From: Megamerina dolium
Lineage: Eukaryota > Arthropoda > Insecta > Diptera > Megamerinidae
DNA: 64,000 bases
Direction: 5' to 3'
Assembly (NCBI GenBank): GCA_963854835.1
Contig: OY978529.1
Coordinates: forward strand, 39,118,055-39,182,054
The translations under genes were made by a program, and so were the position numbers. This document shows positions 1 through 11,461 of the stretch, in pieces. The notes under the pieces are model-generated. The model searched no databases. It had not been told where the DNA came from and was given only the letters and a program-made list of their open reading frames with translations. Within the stretch, counting starts at the first letter, position 1; the number at the start of each line of letters is the position of its first letter.

Positions 1-229
1 GTTATATTTATACATACAATAATATACAAAAAAAAAATACTTATATATTTTTTTCTATTTAACTTAAGTACGTAATTAAAAGAAAATATATATCTTGATT
101 ATTGTAAATTATTGTAAAATACATATACACACCAACCCACATATATCATATTAAAAGTAAATAAAAAACAAAATGTATTTATTAAAATTATGCTAAAATA
201 AATGTGTTTTATTCGAAATAGAGATGGAT
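1..229. other. AT-rich sequence, nothing recognised
   Basis: Very AT-rich DNA with homopolymer A and T runs. I see no open frame with family resemblance and no clear repeat unit. Confidence 0.5.
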
Positions 230-1480
230 TTCAAAAAGCATTAAATTCATTTCAAAATTATTAGGTGTGTGACTGATATAGCTCAGAAAGCATAACATCT
301 ATTGCAATAAATGTATTTCAAATTTAGTTCAAAAAGTGTCAATTGTACTTTACAACAGTAGAAAGCATCGAGTATAGATCAGAATAGTCAGAATGTACTA
401 CAAAATGGATATCTGAAAGTACTACATGTATTTCCATAAAATAGAATTTCAGAATAGAATCAGGGGTGCTTTAGACAGCAACAAATATATATCAGCTTAG
501 TCAAATTTACTTCTAAAAGTGGCAATTGTATTTTAAAATAGCCATAACAAAATGAATTTCAGAATAGTCAAATAACTTCAGAAAACATTAGGTGTGCCTT
601 ATAGCCTAGATAGACGGCAGCCTAATTCCGGATTACCGAGTTAATTCGAATTAACTCGGGCATTAACTGGAGCTAATCCGCATTAACTCTATGAGTTAAT
701 TCTCAAAATAAAAGAGGATTAGGGCAATTTGCGATGGCAACACTGCTGAAAATATGCTATTGTGAATTTTTTCGATCCATTTTACAAAATATTAGGTGGC
801 TACGCTTATAAAAAACTTTCAACAATTGTTAACAATTTTCGATAGGAAAAGCGTTGGCGAACAAATAAATCCAGCTGTCAATTACGAACTGTGAATGTCA
901 ATTTACAAGTTTCTGATAGTTTTCAGTTCACGATATTCTTGTAGATTTTCTCATATCGAGAGTGACAGTTGACAGAAATTGATAGTGATAGTAATGTAAG
1001 TGAGCAGACCTAATAAAACAGCAATCAGCCGTTTAGTTAATCCGCAATACTGCCGTCTGTCAGGTTATTATTTTATTCGGATTAAGTGCGCCGGTAATCC
1101 GGATTAACGCTGCCGTCTGTCTAGGCTATTAGACAGCACAGGGTGTGTTTGATAATAGTAAAATTATGATAATATGTCAATTGCAATTTATAGTAGTCAG
1201 TTGTGTTTCAAAGTAACAGCAAGAATATCATAATTAACAGAGAGCATCAAATGTATTTAAAAATAATCAAGTACTTTTCAGAAAAAATAAATTTTATTAC
1301 AGAATCGAACAGAATATGCATTTCAGAAAGCATCAAATATTTTCGGATAAATAAATGGGTATTTTAGAAAGTATCATATATATTGTATATGCCAGAATAA
1401 TCTGATGTGCTTCAGAAAGCATCATATGTATTTCGGAAAAGTCAAATTTGACCAAGCATCAAATGTAGGGCTGTAAGATT
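230..1480. repeat. Degenerate short-unit repeat array
   Basis: Variants of CAGAAAGCATCAAATGTATTTC and AGAATAGTCAAA recur many times, for example near 230, 281, 361, 578, 1238, 1325, 1364 and 1411. The spacing is roughly 35-50 bases and very irregular, as in an old decayed tandem array. The array is split at 602-1128 by a terminal-inverted-repeat element. I do not recognise the family. Confidence 0.6.
602..1128. mobile_element. Non-autonomous TIR transposon (MITE), PIF/Harbinger-like
   Basis: The left end at 602 and the reverse complement of the right end at 1128 agree over about 36 bases with a few mismatches. Both begin TAGCCTAGAYAGACGGCAG. The element is 527 bp, has no coding frame, and is flanked on both sides by TTA. 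Removing it together with one TTA gives GTGCCTTAGACAGCAC, which closely resembles GTGCTTTAGACAGCAA in the same repeat near 467-482. A TTA target duplication and short inverted termini are typical of PIF/Harbinger elements; this assignment is inferred from TSD length only. The interior holds further palindromes built from GAGTTAAT/ATTAACTC. Confidence 0.7.
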
Positions 1481-1775
1481 AATCGGTAGATTAAACAAAA
1501 TTCTGATTGTTCAAAATGTTGATTAACCAAATAACAAATTATTTGAATGATTAAATACTTTTGAATTAATTCGAGTAGTAAGAATTTTTATTAATCAGAA
1601 TTAAATTATTCGAATAAAATACTAAAAATATTTGAATTTTATAATTAATACAATTCCTAAAAATGCATAATTTTTTCATTAACGCAAATTCTGATTAATC
1701 GAATAATTTATTAATAAGAAATTCGATTAAACAGATTGGTCGTTTAATGATCAATCGCACATATTCATCAAACGC
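1468..1775. repeat. GATTAATC motif cluster, copy 1
   Basis: About seven copies of GATTAATC, GATTAA or TTAATC lie within 300 bases, in both orientations, in AT-rich DNA. A similar cluster lies at 51868-52290. GATTAATC is its own reverse complement, so strand cannot be assigned. It could be a decayed palindromic repeat; I do not recognise a named family. Confidence 0.45.
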
Positions 1776-2064
1776 ATTTCCAGAATAGTCCCACGTATAG
1801 TGTAATATTTACTTCAAAGTGGTGGTCAAATTCACAATTCATTCTTGAGAGCTGCCCGTACAAGGTTCAATGAATTTTTCTTTATATATATTTACAATAA
1901 AAACAAATTTCAACAGTACATGAAGCAAAATTATAACATTGAAATAAATGAAAAAAAAAATAATATTTATTTTTACTATGATGCCATCAACTACCTCTGT
2001 AGATGTTTGACTTTTTAAAAGTTTGACGTCAATTCTGCTACGACTTTCTTTTTACACTACAGCC

Positions 2065-2890
2065 ACACGTACCAGCTTCATCAATAAGTTCGTGGACCGG
2101 AAGTGAGAACACGGATTTATAATTCTAAAAATGACTTTATTTTTTACAATACACTTGTTCCACTGATTCCTCAATTTATGGATTGATTGAAGTGAGAATC
2201 CACAAGGTCTGCAAAACACAAGGTCCTGGTTTGATGAAAGGCATTTACTATGAAATAATTTTTTTGAAATTGGGTGAATTCTGGTTGAAGTGAGCAGAGG
2301 CAGAAGTCAGAAGTAGCTAAATTTGACAAATAGGCTTGATTTTGCAATAACCCATATTTCAATTCTTTGGTTTTTGGCGATGATTTTTTGAGCTGCGTGA
2401 GCAAGTGAAAACTGATTTTTCTTCTTCTGTAAATCGTATCTTCTCTTCCATGGAATTTTCAAAATAAAATCAAATTCGGAGTCTATTTCTTTTGACAATT
2501 TGAAGATAATCTATCGACAAAATTGAGTTTTCACAAAAAACTGATCATAACGCTTTCTTGGCCGATTTGTGGAAAGCTGAATTTTGGAGCTGAAAAACTT
2601 CAGATTCACACAACTCAATAGCCTCTTGTATTCATTCAGATTTATGGTGGTAGACCCAAGTTTCGTGCATAATGATGGTAATTTTTATCATTTCAAAATG
2701 TGCTCTAAATGTTGAAAGTCGTTTTCGAAAGTGCCATCCATTCCATTGTTAGCGAATGTGGCACACATTGTGAGCACAGGTCCTCAAAACTGAAAAATGT
2801 ACTTTAGATAATGCTCACATTGTTTAATGAGACGCCCAACGCTTCTAATATATCTCTCTCAGTAAATCAAAGATATTCCAAAATTATAAT
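2065..2890 (-). pseudogene. Decayed mariner transposase
   Basis: Reading the minus strand in shifting frames gives recognisable mariner landmarks in the right order. These are an N-terminal helix-turn-helix piece (ILEALGVSLNNVS), the linker (VPHSLT), the first catalytic segment (HETWVYHH), a middle part (SIDYLQ), then ELKYGLLQNQ, LSNLATSDF and CFADLVDSHF, and the C-terminal NQWNKCI. The reading frame is broken many times. All three catalytic aspartates appear lost: the usual GDE reads MHE, the HQDN block is unrecognisable, and the SPDLAP block reads LSNLAT. It is a dead, old insertion. Its terminal inverted repeats were not located. The subfamily is uncertain; resemblance is to cecropia/mellifera-type mariners as remembered. 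Confidence 0.75.
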
Positions 2891-3480
2891 TTGTTTCTGT
2901 TATTGATATGCTTTATGGACATCTTTCTTATGGATCGTCTTTATGGAACGATTAGATCCACAAACACATTTAAACTTTAAACATCACCTTTAAACTTGTT
3001 TTTACAAAGAATTTAATCATAAAATAAAATACACCAAAATGTCAACTTCATTTTGACAGGTGACATTTGTTGTGCTCTTTTTGTATGTAAGAATCCTTTT
3101 AACTGCAAACATTCAATTCGGCCGTGTAAATATCAAAATATAAAACGCACAAAATACACAATACCATACAAAATATCAACTAAAAAGAGAAAATAAAATT
3201 ATTTTGACAACTTATAAACGTCAAAACTATTGCCGCAGTGTTTAGACAACGTTCCAGTATGAACATAAGGTAGAGTAATAACGTCAAAGAGTTTGTGCAA
3301 TAAGCTTAATGCAACCAGGCTCAATAAATCCAATGAATACAATAAATGAAATATAGTAAAATTCAAAAAACTAACAAACACGTTATTTCTATTTCTTCAA
3401 AATGTTATTATATGCCATTACATTTTTTATATTACATTTTAATAGCGAATAATCCATTTCAATCATTTTGTGCGAATAAA

Positions 3481-3648
3481 TTATTTATATTTAAATTTGC
3501 TAAAACACAAAAACACATAAACTCCAACAATTATAAGTGCTGCACATATTCGAGTTATCAACATTTTGTCGCTTTGGAAATACTTCTCATTTCTGGTAAT
3601 TGTAACTTGATTTTCTGAATCCCCTTTAATATCAATTACGTGCGTCAT
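3481..3648 (-). CDS. Candidate 55-residue single-pass membrane protein
   Basis: A short minus-strand frame starts at the first ATG after a good 3' splice site, in a favourable context (GGAACATGA). The product has a hydrophilic first half (MTHVIDIKGDSENQV, then TITRNEKYFQSDK) and a hydrophobic stretch from about residue 29 to 49 (with Arg33 near its start). It ends in a basic tail, SKFKYK. This is the layout of a small integral or tail-anchored membrane peptide. I do not recognise a family and assign no function. The reading frame continues upstream of this ATG, but that part would lie in the 61 bp intron. A chance frame in AT-rich DNA remains possible. Confidence 0.4.
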   Translation of the reverse strand: MTHVIDIKGDSENQVTITRNEKYFQSDKMLITRICAALIIVGVYVFLCFSKFKYK

Positions 3649-3661
3649 GTTCCTTGAAGTG

Positions 3662-3722
3662 CTGCAAATAGAAGTGATAGTGATATTCATTATCAACAGC
3701 ATTTACATATATTGATAAATAC
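3662..3722 (-). other. Candidate 61 bp intron
   Basis: On the minus strand the donor reads AAG|GTATTTATC and the acceptor TTCTATTTGCAG|CAC. A possible branch site, TTGATAATG, lies about 30 bases before the acceptor. The length falls in the usual size class of short fly introns. Confidence 0.4.
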
Positions 3723-4200
3723 CTTTGATTTTTGTAACTAAAAATTCGTTTATTATTATTTTGTTTTGTCTACGTCTATTGTGATTTTAAATACAAAGTT
3801 AACTTGATCGACTAAAAATTGTTTTTAAATCATTACACATAATAAAATCAAATAAATGTTTAATACACGGATTTTGGATTATGTAGTAGTACAATTATTT
3901 GGATAAATACAATTACTTTTCATACCACCCTAGCATGTAGTATGTATTTAAATAAAACTAAGAATAAAATAATGTGATGTTCATTTCTGTTCAAATACAT
4001 ATATTCAAATTGCCAACCATGCAGAAAGCTGAAAAATGTTGCTGATATACCCTTCATTTATATTGAATGCTGATTTAATATCATTACGAGCATTGGCAAT
4101 TGATTTATTATCGATGCTTACACAAGCTTAACCTTATCACCAAGCAGACTGCCTACACAAATATTTTACAGTATTTAATATATGTAGGAGTATCCACACT

Positions 4201-4216
4201 CACACACACACACACA
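4201..4216. repeat. (CA)n microsatellite
   Basis: Eight perfect CA units. Confidence 0.9.
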
Positions 4217-4563
4217 TCTTATTCTCTTCTTATTCATTTTGTTCATTTCAAGTTGTCTTATCCATTTGCAAATACAGTAATTGAGGACTATATGCTCGTA
4301 AATGTTGCTTGTATTCCATTTCTTTCATTTGCGTGTGAATACTAGCATATGCGTGTGTATTTATTCGTTCAGGTGACAATGTCAAGTTTATCTTTTATCT
4401 TCATCATTGATGCTAGGTATTTTTAAGGCGTTTGCTTCTAGCAAATAGATTGTCAAGTGGGTGAAAAGTAAAATAGAACATAAGAGTGAGTTAAGTCTTA
4501 AGTGTGATATACTTGAATTCAATTGATTCTCTGTGCATATGTTCAATGTAAGTACCTACGAGT

Positions 4564-4568
<5 letters not shown>

Positions 4569-4623
<55 letters not shown>
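4569..4623. repeat. (AG)n microsatellite
   Basis: About 27 uninterrupted AG units, the longest perfect dinucleotide run in the window. Confidence 0.95.
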
Positions 4624-4626
<3 letters not shown>

Positions 4627-4857
4627 TTGGTTTTTAGTGTATGTATGTGGCTACTAAAATTGTAGTTTAGTACTTAAAGACTTTAATTGACAGGCAATAA
4701 TCAATAATACTAAGCGACAAATTGAAGACTAGCATATAAAAATTAAACAAGATATATTTATTTTTGAATGCTCTTGGTAATTGAAAAATGAAGTTCTTCA
4801 TAATGTAGTTAAATAAAAAAATAATAATAATGCCGAAAAATTTTTTTTTTGGAATAG

Positions 4858-5470
4858 GATTTTCGATATTATTGCAAACCTTGCGCTAATAATGTCGAAA
4901 AATTTTGCAATAAGGTCAAACACTTTTATATGTGTATTGAAATTTGTAAGCAATTGGATTTTCGATATTATTGCAAACATTTTGTCAATAATGTCCAAAT
5001 TTTTATTCCATATAAAAAAATGTCGCAATTGGCACATAAAGTTTTTGAACAACACGGTAAAATTTTTAGAATTCTACATTATCGCAAACATTTTTGAAAT
5101 AATTTCGATATAATATAAATTTCGATATTATTGCAAACATTTTTCGACAATGTATGGAATTAGAATTTGTACATGCTTTTTGGAATGGTCATGGTTTTAA
5201 AAATTGTCTTCTAATTTCTTACATTTTTCTTCGACATTATTTGATTTACTTGCAAAGTAATGCCGAAAGTGTGACAAAAAAATTTTTGTCATGACTGCAA
5301 AATTGTTTGCAATAATATAAATATTCCAATCTATAAACTTTTTCTTTTCTTTTTGCAAACACTTTTGTCATAACATAAGAAAAATTGTACAATTATGTCG
5401 AACGATTTTTTATACAGAATAAAATTTTTCGGTATTATTGGCAACATAATTGCAATAATGTCGAAAATCG
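4858..5470. repeat. Cluster of hairpin-forming repeats
   Basis: TTTCGATATTATTGCAAAC recurs at 4861, 4960 and 5120, and a variant (TTTCGGTATTATT) lies near 5426. Three of these are followed by the near-complementary AATAATGTCGAAA (4888-4900; 4987-4999 with one change; near 5453-5465). The first two hairpins have 13-base arms and the same 14-base loop, with loop sequences that begin alike (GCAAACM...). This is a set of repeated inverted units and does not look coding. Confidence 0.65.
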
Positions 5471-5499
5471 AATTTCTTAAATTTTTCTAAATTGTTATT

Positions 5500-8400
5500 T
5501 ATTATTTTTTTAAATAAATAAAATTTAATACCGTAAAGTATTTTCGACTTTAATTCATTTATATTTCATTTTATTGCATTTTTTTCATTTTTATTTTATA
5601 ATGACGAAAAAATGGTAAAAAATTTTTCAAAATTGAAAATGGTAAAACACAGCTATGTAGAGGGAGATTACGGTTAAATATTTATGTTACAAAAATATAT
5701 TCTATGGCTTAATGCAGACCCTTGAGAGGCTTAAACACGCTTTTACTTCTGAAGAGGGGCAGAGAAGACCAAAAATGAAGCGAGATAATGGGTTAATATT
5801 GAACTGCTGAACTTGGAAAAATTCACCAATTCAAAAATAAATAATATCGTCAGTTATATTCAAACAATAATACATCAGTAAAAATTTGCCGAAGCTAAAA
5901 TTAGAAAAAAAAATTATTTTCGCCAAACTAAGAAAATTAAAAATTGAATTGAAATTTGAAAATATAGTTGTCAATATTTCATGACTTTTTGATCGTTAGC
6001 CATTGGATTTAGAGATGATACTTTTGATATTTTCAAAACAATAGTACAATCCGAATGTCATCTATTAAGCAATGCTTTTTATAAAAATGACGAAATATCA
6101 TGAAATTGTTATACTTATTTTATGATGTGTACTAATTTGAATTTTTGAATTAAAAAAAAAAAAATATTTTTTTTTTGTTTTTGAATTTCTAGATTTCTTT
6201 ATTTTTGATTGATTTAGTTAGGTCCCAAACGTACCAAATTTGTATGGAGTTCTATAAATTAATTACATTACTTTTCAGCACAATCATGACATACGTGTTC
6301 TCATACATATGAATATATGTAAGTATGTATGCTAGTATGAGTATGAAAAATACAACCAAATTTTACGAATTTTACATAAATATACTCGTACATAAAATAA
6401 ATTGTCAAAATACCACATAAGTATGCATGCCACGATTTGTAGTACACATACCACAGCATATATGATGAGTTTTTTTTTTTTGAGTTTTTGGAAATTAAAA
6501 CTGTTACAACTCAATTTGGTCCAGTGATGGGTATGGCTGGCAGCAGTTTAACAAATATAGAATACATATGTATTATAAGTTTTTTGCATATGTCAAGAGC
6601 ATATTAAAACGTACAAAATATTAGTACGTACGTGGGGGAAAGTTCTGTATGTTGGGATTCACCGATGCAGCGACGATTTATAGGGTTGCTCATCTAATTT
6701 GTATTGAATTTTGCTTTACATTTGGGTTTCTAACGTTATTGATGCTATATACAATATATTATTATCTCAGCTAGACCCAAAAACTCAAAATGTATTTAGA
6801 AAAAGTATATTTTCCATTTTTGAAATATTAATCTTTATATATTTTTCATAGAATAATGTGAAGTTAAGTGAAAAAATTTTTTTTAGTGTTTCCACTGCAA
6901 TATTATCAAGTTAAAACACCCAAATTCCGATAATTTTGTATACACATTTGTTATGAATATTTCAAAAATTGCGCACCACTTACAAAATTGTTGCTGTTGC
7001 TATGATATTACAAAAAAATTTTACAAATAATTACTTAATATATACATTATGGTAATTGAAACCTATTTTTATATATTGTATTTTAGTGTATTTAATCTAT
7101 TTTTAACCACAATTGTTTTAAAGCAATAATGACTTCGAAAAATTGTTAAAAATCAACAAAACTGTATATAGAATATTTTTAATTTGACATATTTCACTGG
7201 ATCCATCCGGATAGTAGTCCGATATTAAATATTTTTTTAAAGAATATAAAAAACAATTTTAAAATTAGTTTATAATTAGTGAAATGCACTCATACCTCGG
7301 TATATCAATAAATCAATTATTTTCGAAATTAAGTAACTTGACATTTTTGCAGTACACCCGCCTAATAGCAGAGCATTTGAGCAGTGTAACAAAATATTGC
7401 AGATCACGAAAAAAAAAAACACAAAAGAGCCATAGTTAAAAATCGCCGTTATAGTGAGGTATGGTTATATATGTAAAATTTGAACATTAATCTTGCCTTT
7501 AAGCTTTATGATAAACTAACTACTCGTAACAGCTGTGCTAAGTACTCAAAGGTCGATTGCTGTCGAGCTTCTTCACCTTTATGTGGTTCTAGCCTAATTT
7601 GCCGTGTTCCATTTGAAGGACTAGGAAATTTACATCCTTTTTTCAACGTCATGATTCAACATTGAGTGGTTGAAATGCCAAGTAAATAACTTTACAATTT
7701 TGGAGCCAGAGATATAATTTTTCTTCCTATTCTTGCTTTCAATATGCTTAAATCTAAATTTAAAATAAAATATGCTCTGGATAAATGTGAAAAAGGGTTA
7801 AAAAAGAAGAGGATTCTCTTATACTATTCCAAAATTCCGAGAAAATTTGGAAATCTTCTGTACGTCTGCTAAAACTGAAGCAATCAGAACATTTTCTTCC
7901 ACAAAAGTTGCCTTAGTTCCATAATCTGATATCCATAATTCATCGAAATTATGATTGATACTTTATTGCCCCGAAAAACAAAACACATCCCAACTTACAG
8001 ATTGTCCCCTTATGCTTTTCTGTCAAAAAAATAAATGCTGAAAATAATGCACGTATGCCCGCCCAGTAAACGACAGAGGACAATCAGCATCAAATTAGCA
8101 GAAATGCAAACATATAGATATGTATGTATATGAATGGAAATGGAGCTTTTGAAAAATTAAATACATTTTCATGTAGCTATGCATGTGTTGCGTTAATGAG
8201 GCAAAGCAAATGTTATATTGTTGTCACAGCACAAAAGTAAAAACTCACTAATTATATGTTTTAATTTGATAATATTGCAGTGGAAGTACCAGCAGTAATA
8301 TTATTTATATATTCATGGTCTCCTATTTGTTGGTAATTGTAATTAAATTATATATTTGTACTTATCCAGGCGCATAAATATGATTCGCAGAGAAGCTTTA

Positions 8401-9190
8401 CATTAAAGGTGACATAATTTATAAATAATATTTACTATAAATAAGAATGAGCAAATGCTTAGTTCATTGATGAATGCTTTTTTTAAATTGCTTTATTCAA
8501 CTCTATAAAGAAATGCACTGCACTACTTGTCTCATAAAATTCTAAAACATTTTTGAAACAACTTAAATCCAAAAACATCACTGTCGGCTTTTAACTAGTA
8601 AATACATATAGTAGAGAGGAAAAAGGTACAACAAATAAATTTAATTAATGTCTATATTTAAACTTTTAACGGCTATTTTGTTTAAGTGATTTCCTTCATT
8701 TTGAATATAGTCGTACATGCCACTAGCATAAATTACATACGATTCAATAACATCATCATTATGGTAAATGAAATGTGAAAGTCGAAGAAAACATCACAAC
8801 GGCAATGAAAATAGTTCAACATCTCTATAAAAGTAAAAAGCAAATGTTATAAATTATACTTTTTACTTGTAAGCAAAATACACGATGTATGAATGTACCA
8901 CATGTACACGAAGAAAATCTATGGGAGGAAAATATAGCATATACATACGGCAGAGAAAAGAAAAAATAATTCATAGAGAAATACGAATTCGTAGAAATAA
9001 TAAGTTTGTCATTTACAGTTCTCTTTCTATGATGTGACAAATTGATTTTTAATGGAAAATTACTTTGACTTTGACTTGACAAAAAATTTGAACATTTTTT
9101 TAAGTCACAATTTCTATAAAAAATAAATCCCATGCTGTGTGATATTTTCTACATTTTGATGGAAATTTTAATTGAATAACTATTCCTATA
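5500..9190. other. AT-rich stretch without recognised genes
   Basis: I read both strands and found only short random-looking frames, homopolymer runs and dispersed TATG/ACATA-type simple sequence. There is no domain, no convincing splice-bounded exon and no mobile-element landmark. Confidence 0.45.
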
Positions 9191-9199
9191 AGTATAACA

Positions 9200-9640
9200 T
9201 ACTTTTAGGCTCAGAGTTCACTAAAATAGCGTCATTGAGATTAAATTGTATGGAGCAAAATTTTGACTGCCTGACGCATCGAAAAATTAAATTTTCTTCT
9301 CTGACATTTCCTTCGAAAATACCCTCTCCCTTTCTTTGTCCATTAAGGGGACCCTCATACAAAAACGAATGTGTATAAAATGCATCTAAAAATCGACACA
9401 TAACACCTTAACTGTAGAGTAATCGGGTCTAGAGCGGTGAAATGTATGACGCACTCCGTTTCGACTTTCTTAACCAATATTTCCTCTGGAAAAGGACAAT
9501 TCCCATACAAAATGACCGAAAATAGATGTGAAAATCGGCAATAACTTCCCAAGAATCGTCTCTATAGCGGTTGAATGTATAACTTCTATTAATTTTTCCT
9601 CTTATACACTTATCCCATACTCTCCACTAAAATTGATGCT
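9200..9640 (-). repeat. ~150 bp satellite family A, reverse orientation
   Basis: On the minus strand this region reads GTTTTTGTATGAGGGTCCCCTTAATG and then a second unit with CATTTTGTATGGGAATTG. Both match the family A core (TTTTGTATGGG followed by CCCCTTAAG). Blocks resembling GTCTCTATAGCGGTTG and GTAATCGGGTCTAGAGCGGTG are the CTCTAGAGGCGATTC part of the unit. Strongly diverged, two to three units. Confidence 0.5.
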
Positions 9641-10529
9641 TCTTTATGCTTCCTTGGGAAGAAATGCTTAAAATTATTAAATGCTGTTTTTCGTTTAGCC
9701 ATGATGTTGAAAAATTTGAATCTCGTTAATTATTCTGCAATATTTTCATACAATTCATTACAATTAATCAATTTCACAACAAATGATGTATGAATGATGT
9801 ACTCATGTTCAGTTAAAAATATGTAAGTAGACGTAATCTATTTTTCACCATTCGTTTAATTGGAAATCAATCATACGTTCAGGTGTGCATTGTTCACATC
9901 GATCAAATCGTTTTCAATATATTGTACGTATTATTTCATTCTACCTATAATTTCAATTTAATGAAAGATTTTCCAAAAGGGAAAAACGAAAAAAAAAGAT
10001 AAAATAAAAATAAAACTTTAAAAGCTCAAACAACAAAAACGTGAAATGAAGAGAAAATAAAATGAATGAATTTTTCAGGTAATAAATTGCATTCGTTCGT
10101 ATTCAATGAATGTTATTCAACAACAAGCGTATTGAATCTATTTTTATGTATAGTAAGAGGTAAGCATATCGTCGTAGTAACTACCATAGGTAGTTGGTAG
10201 TAGTACTAGAAATAGTACTAGCAGTAATAGTATATATGTATTCTTCTTGTAGCATATATGCGAATTGTATGTATATAGATAGGTAATACTTATGGCAGCA
10301 GCGATAATAGTAGCAGTAGCAACAGCAGCAGCAGCATGTACATCATAGTCTTTCCGGTGTATTTCCGCATACTTCCGGTTGTATACAGAAATGCATTTTC
10401 ATTTGAAATTACGCCAAGGGACGAAGAAAGGAAATATGATGAGCAAATGGCACTAAATAACTGATGTTACATTTATGAAGGTGAATAAAACTTCTATATA
10501 TGGCTTTTCAAATATACATTTATGTACAT
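9641..10529. other. AT-rich stretch with trinucleotide repeats
   Basis: No gene recognised. It contains TAGTAC-rich sequence at 10190-10230 and interrupted CAG/CAA trinucleotides at 10308-10336. Confidence 0.45.
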
Positions 10530-10735
10530 TATGGTGGCCGTTATTTGGAAAAATGGAGTGTTCGGGCGAAATGTGTGGGACGTTATACTTGATTTCTCTA
10601 GAGACGATTCTTGTGAAGTTATGTGGTCATTTGTTGATTTTCAGCTGTTTTTGAATTCGTTTTGTATATTCGCTCTCCCTTAAGGTGTGGAGATAGAGGG
10701 TAAGTATGTTATGTTGAGGAAAGTTATCGAAAAAA
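10530..10735 (+). repeat. Satellite family A, left part of an interrupted array
   Basis: The sequence carries CTCTAGAGACGATTCTTG, GTGGTCATTTGTTGATTTTC, CGTTTTGTATATTCGCTC, CCCTTAAGG and GAGGGTAAGTATGTT in that order, which is the order of a family A unit. It ends at the Helentron boundary at 10740 and resumes at about 15780, so the Helentron was inserted into it. Confidence 0.65.
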
Positions 10736-11450
10736 AATATCCTTACAGTCGGCTGGGGCCGACCAAACTATACCCTGCATATGTAGATTTATATATAAAA
10801 AGTTTACTCGAATATCCAACTTTTCTTTTATTTCCACTTTTCGAGAAACAATTTTTGCATATACTACTAATTTACACCCGAAATATGGTTGAATTTGACG
10901 AAATAAAAGGATTTTAAGATAATTCCGAGGCTTAGTATGGGAGCTATATAAAAAGTGAGCGTGGCTTACCACTTTCTAGTAAATCCAATTAATTTTTCAA
11001 TGTTAATCCACACCTTAAATTTGGTGTCCTACGTTGAATAGTTTCTAAGTTATGGTGGTTAACATTTTTGTTTAATTTCCTCGACTTTGTATGGGAGCCC
11101 CAATAAGAAGTGGGCGTGGTACGCTGATTTTTCGCCAGATTATTTCGGACTACGATATTAATTTAAGTGTCAATTATGGTTATTCTAGACAGAAGATTGC
11201 CGAAGTTACAGCTGTTTCAATTTAAAATTTGTATGGGGGCTACGATAAACACTGGGCGTGGTACGCCCATTTTCTGTGAGCCTAGTTGCTCGTACAATAC
11301 TAATCCACACCTTAAATCTCGTTATTCTACGCTGAATAGTTTGCAAGTTCTAACCGGTAACATTTTTTTTAATTTCCGCAACTTTGTATGGGAGACCCAA
11401 AAAGGAGTGGGCGTGGCACATTGATTTTCTGCCATATTATTTCCGACTAC

Positions 11451-11461
11451 CGTGTTAATCT
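11451..11461. repeat. LINE target-site duplication, left copy
   Basis: CGTGTTAATCT at 11451-11461 is repeated exactly at 15195-15205 and brackets the LINE. The uninterrupted second Helentron copy has CATGTTAATCTAAGTG at the matching place (19158-19173), which confirms the empty-site sequence. Confidence 0.85.

Larger units (their letters stand above)
3415..3780 (-). other. Candidate transcription unit of a small gene (two exons)
   Basis: On the minus strand a possible TATTTAAA box lies near 3786-3793. A short non-coding first exon would end at 3723 (TCAAAG before GTATTT). A 61 bp intron is bounded by GT at 3722-3721 and by a pyrimidine-rich TTTGCAG ending at 3662. The second exon starts at 3661 and holds a 55-codon frame (3648-3481). 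An ATTAAA poly(A) signal lies at 3443-3438, about 38 bases after the stop. An intron of about 60 bp is typical of flies. The signals agree with one another, but no transcript was available. Confidence 0.4.

Noticed and set aside
3346..3618. 90-codon plus-strand frame overlapping the candidate small gene
   Set aside because: Composition is that of AT-rich random sequence, and the opposite strand has a coherent set of gene signals.
8825..9133. 102-codon minus-strand frame
   Set aside because: Rich in Phe, Ser, Tyr, Ile and Cys as expected from AT-rich DNA; no domain, no splice or start context support.
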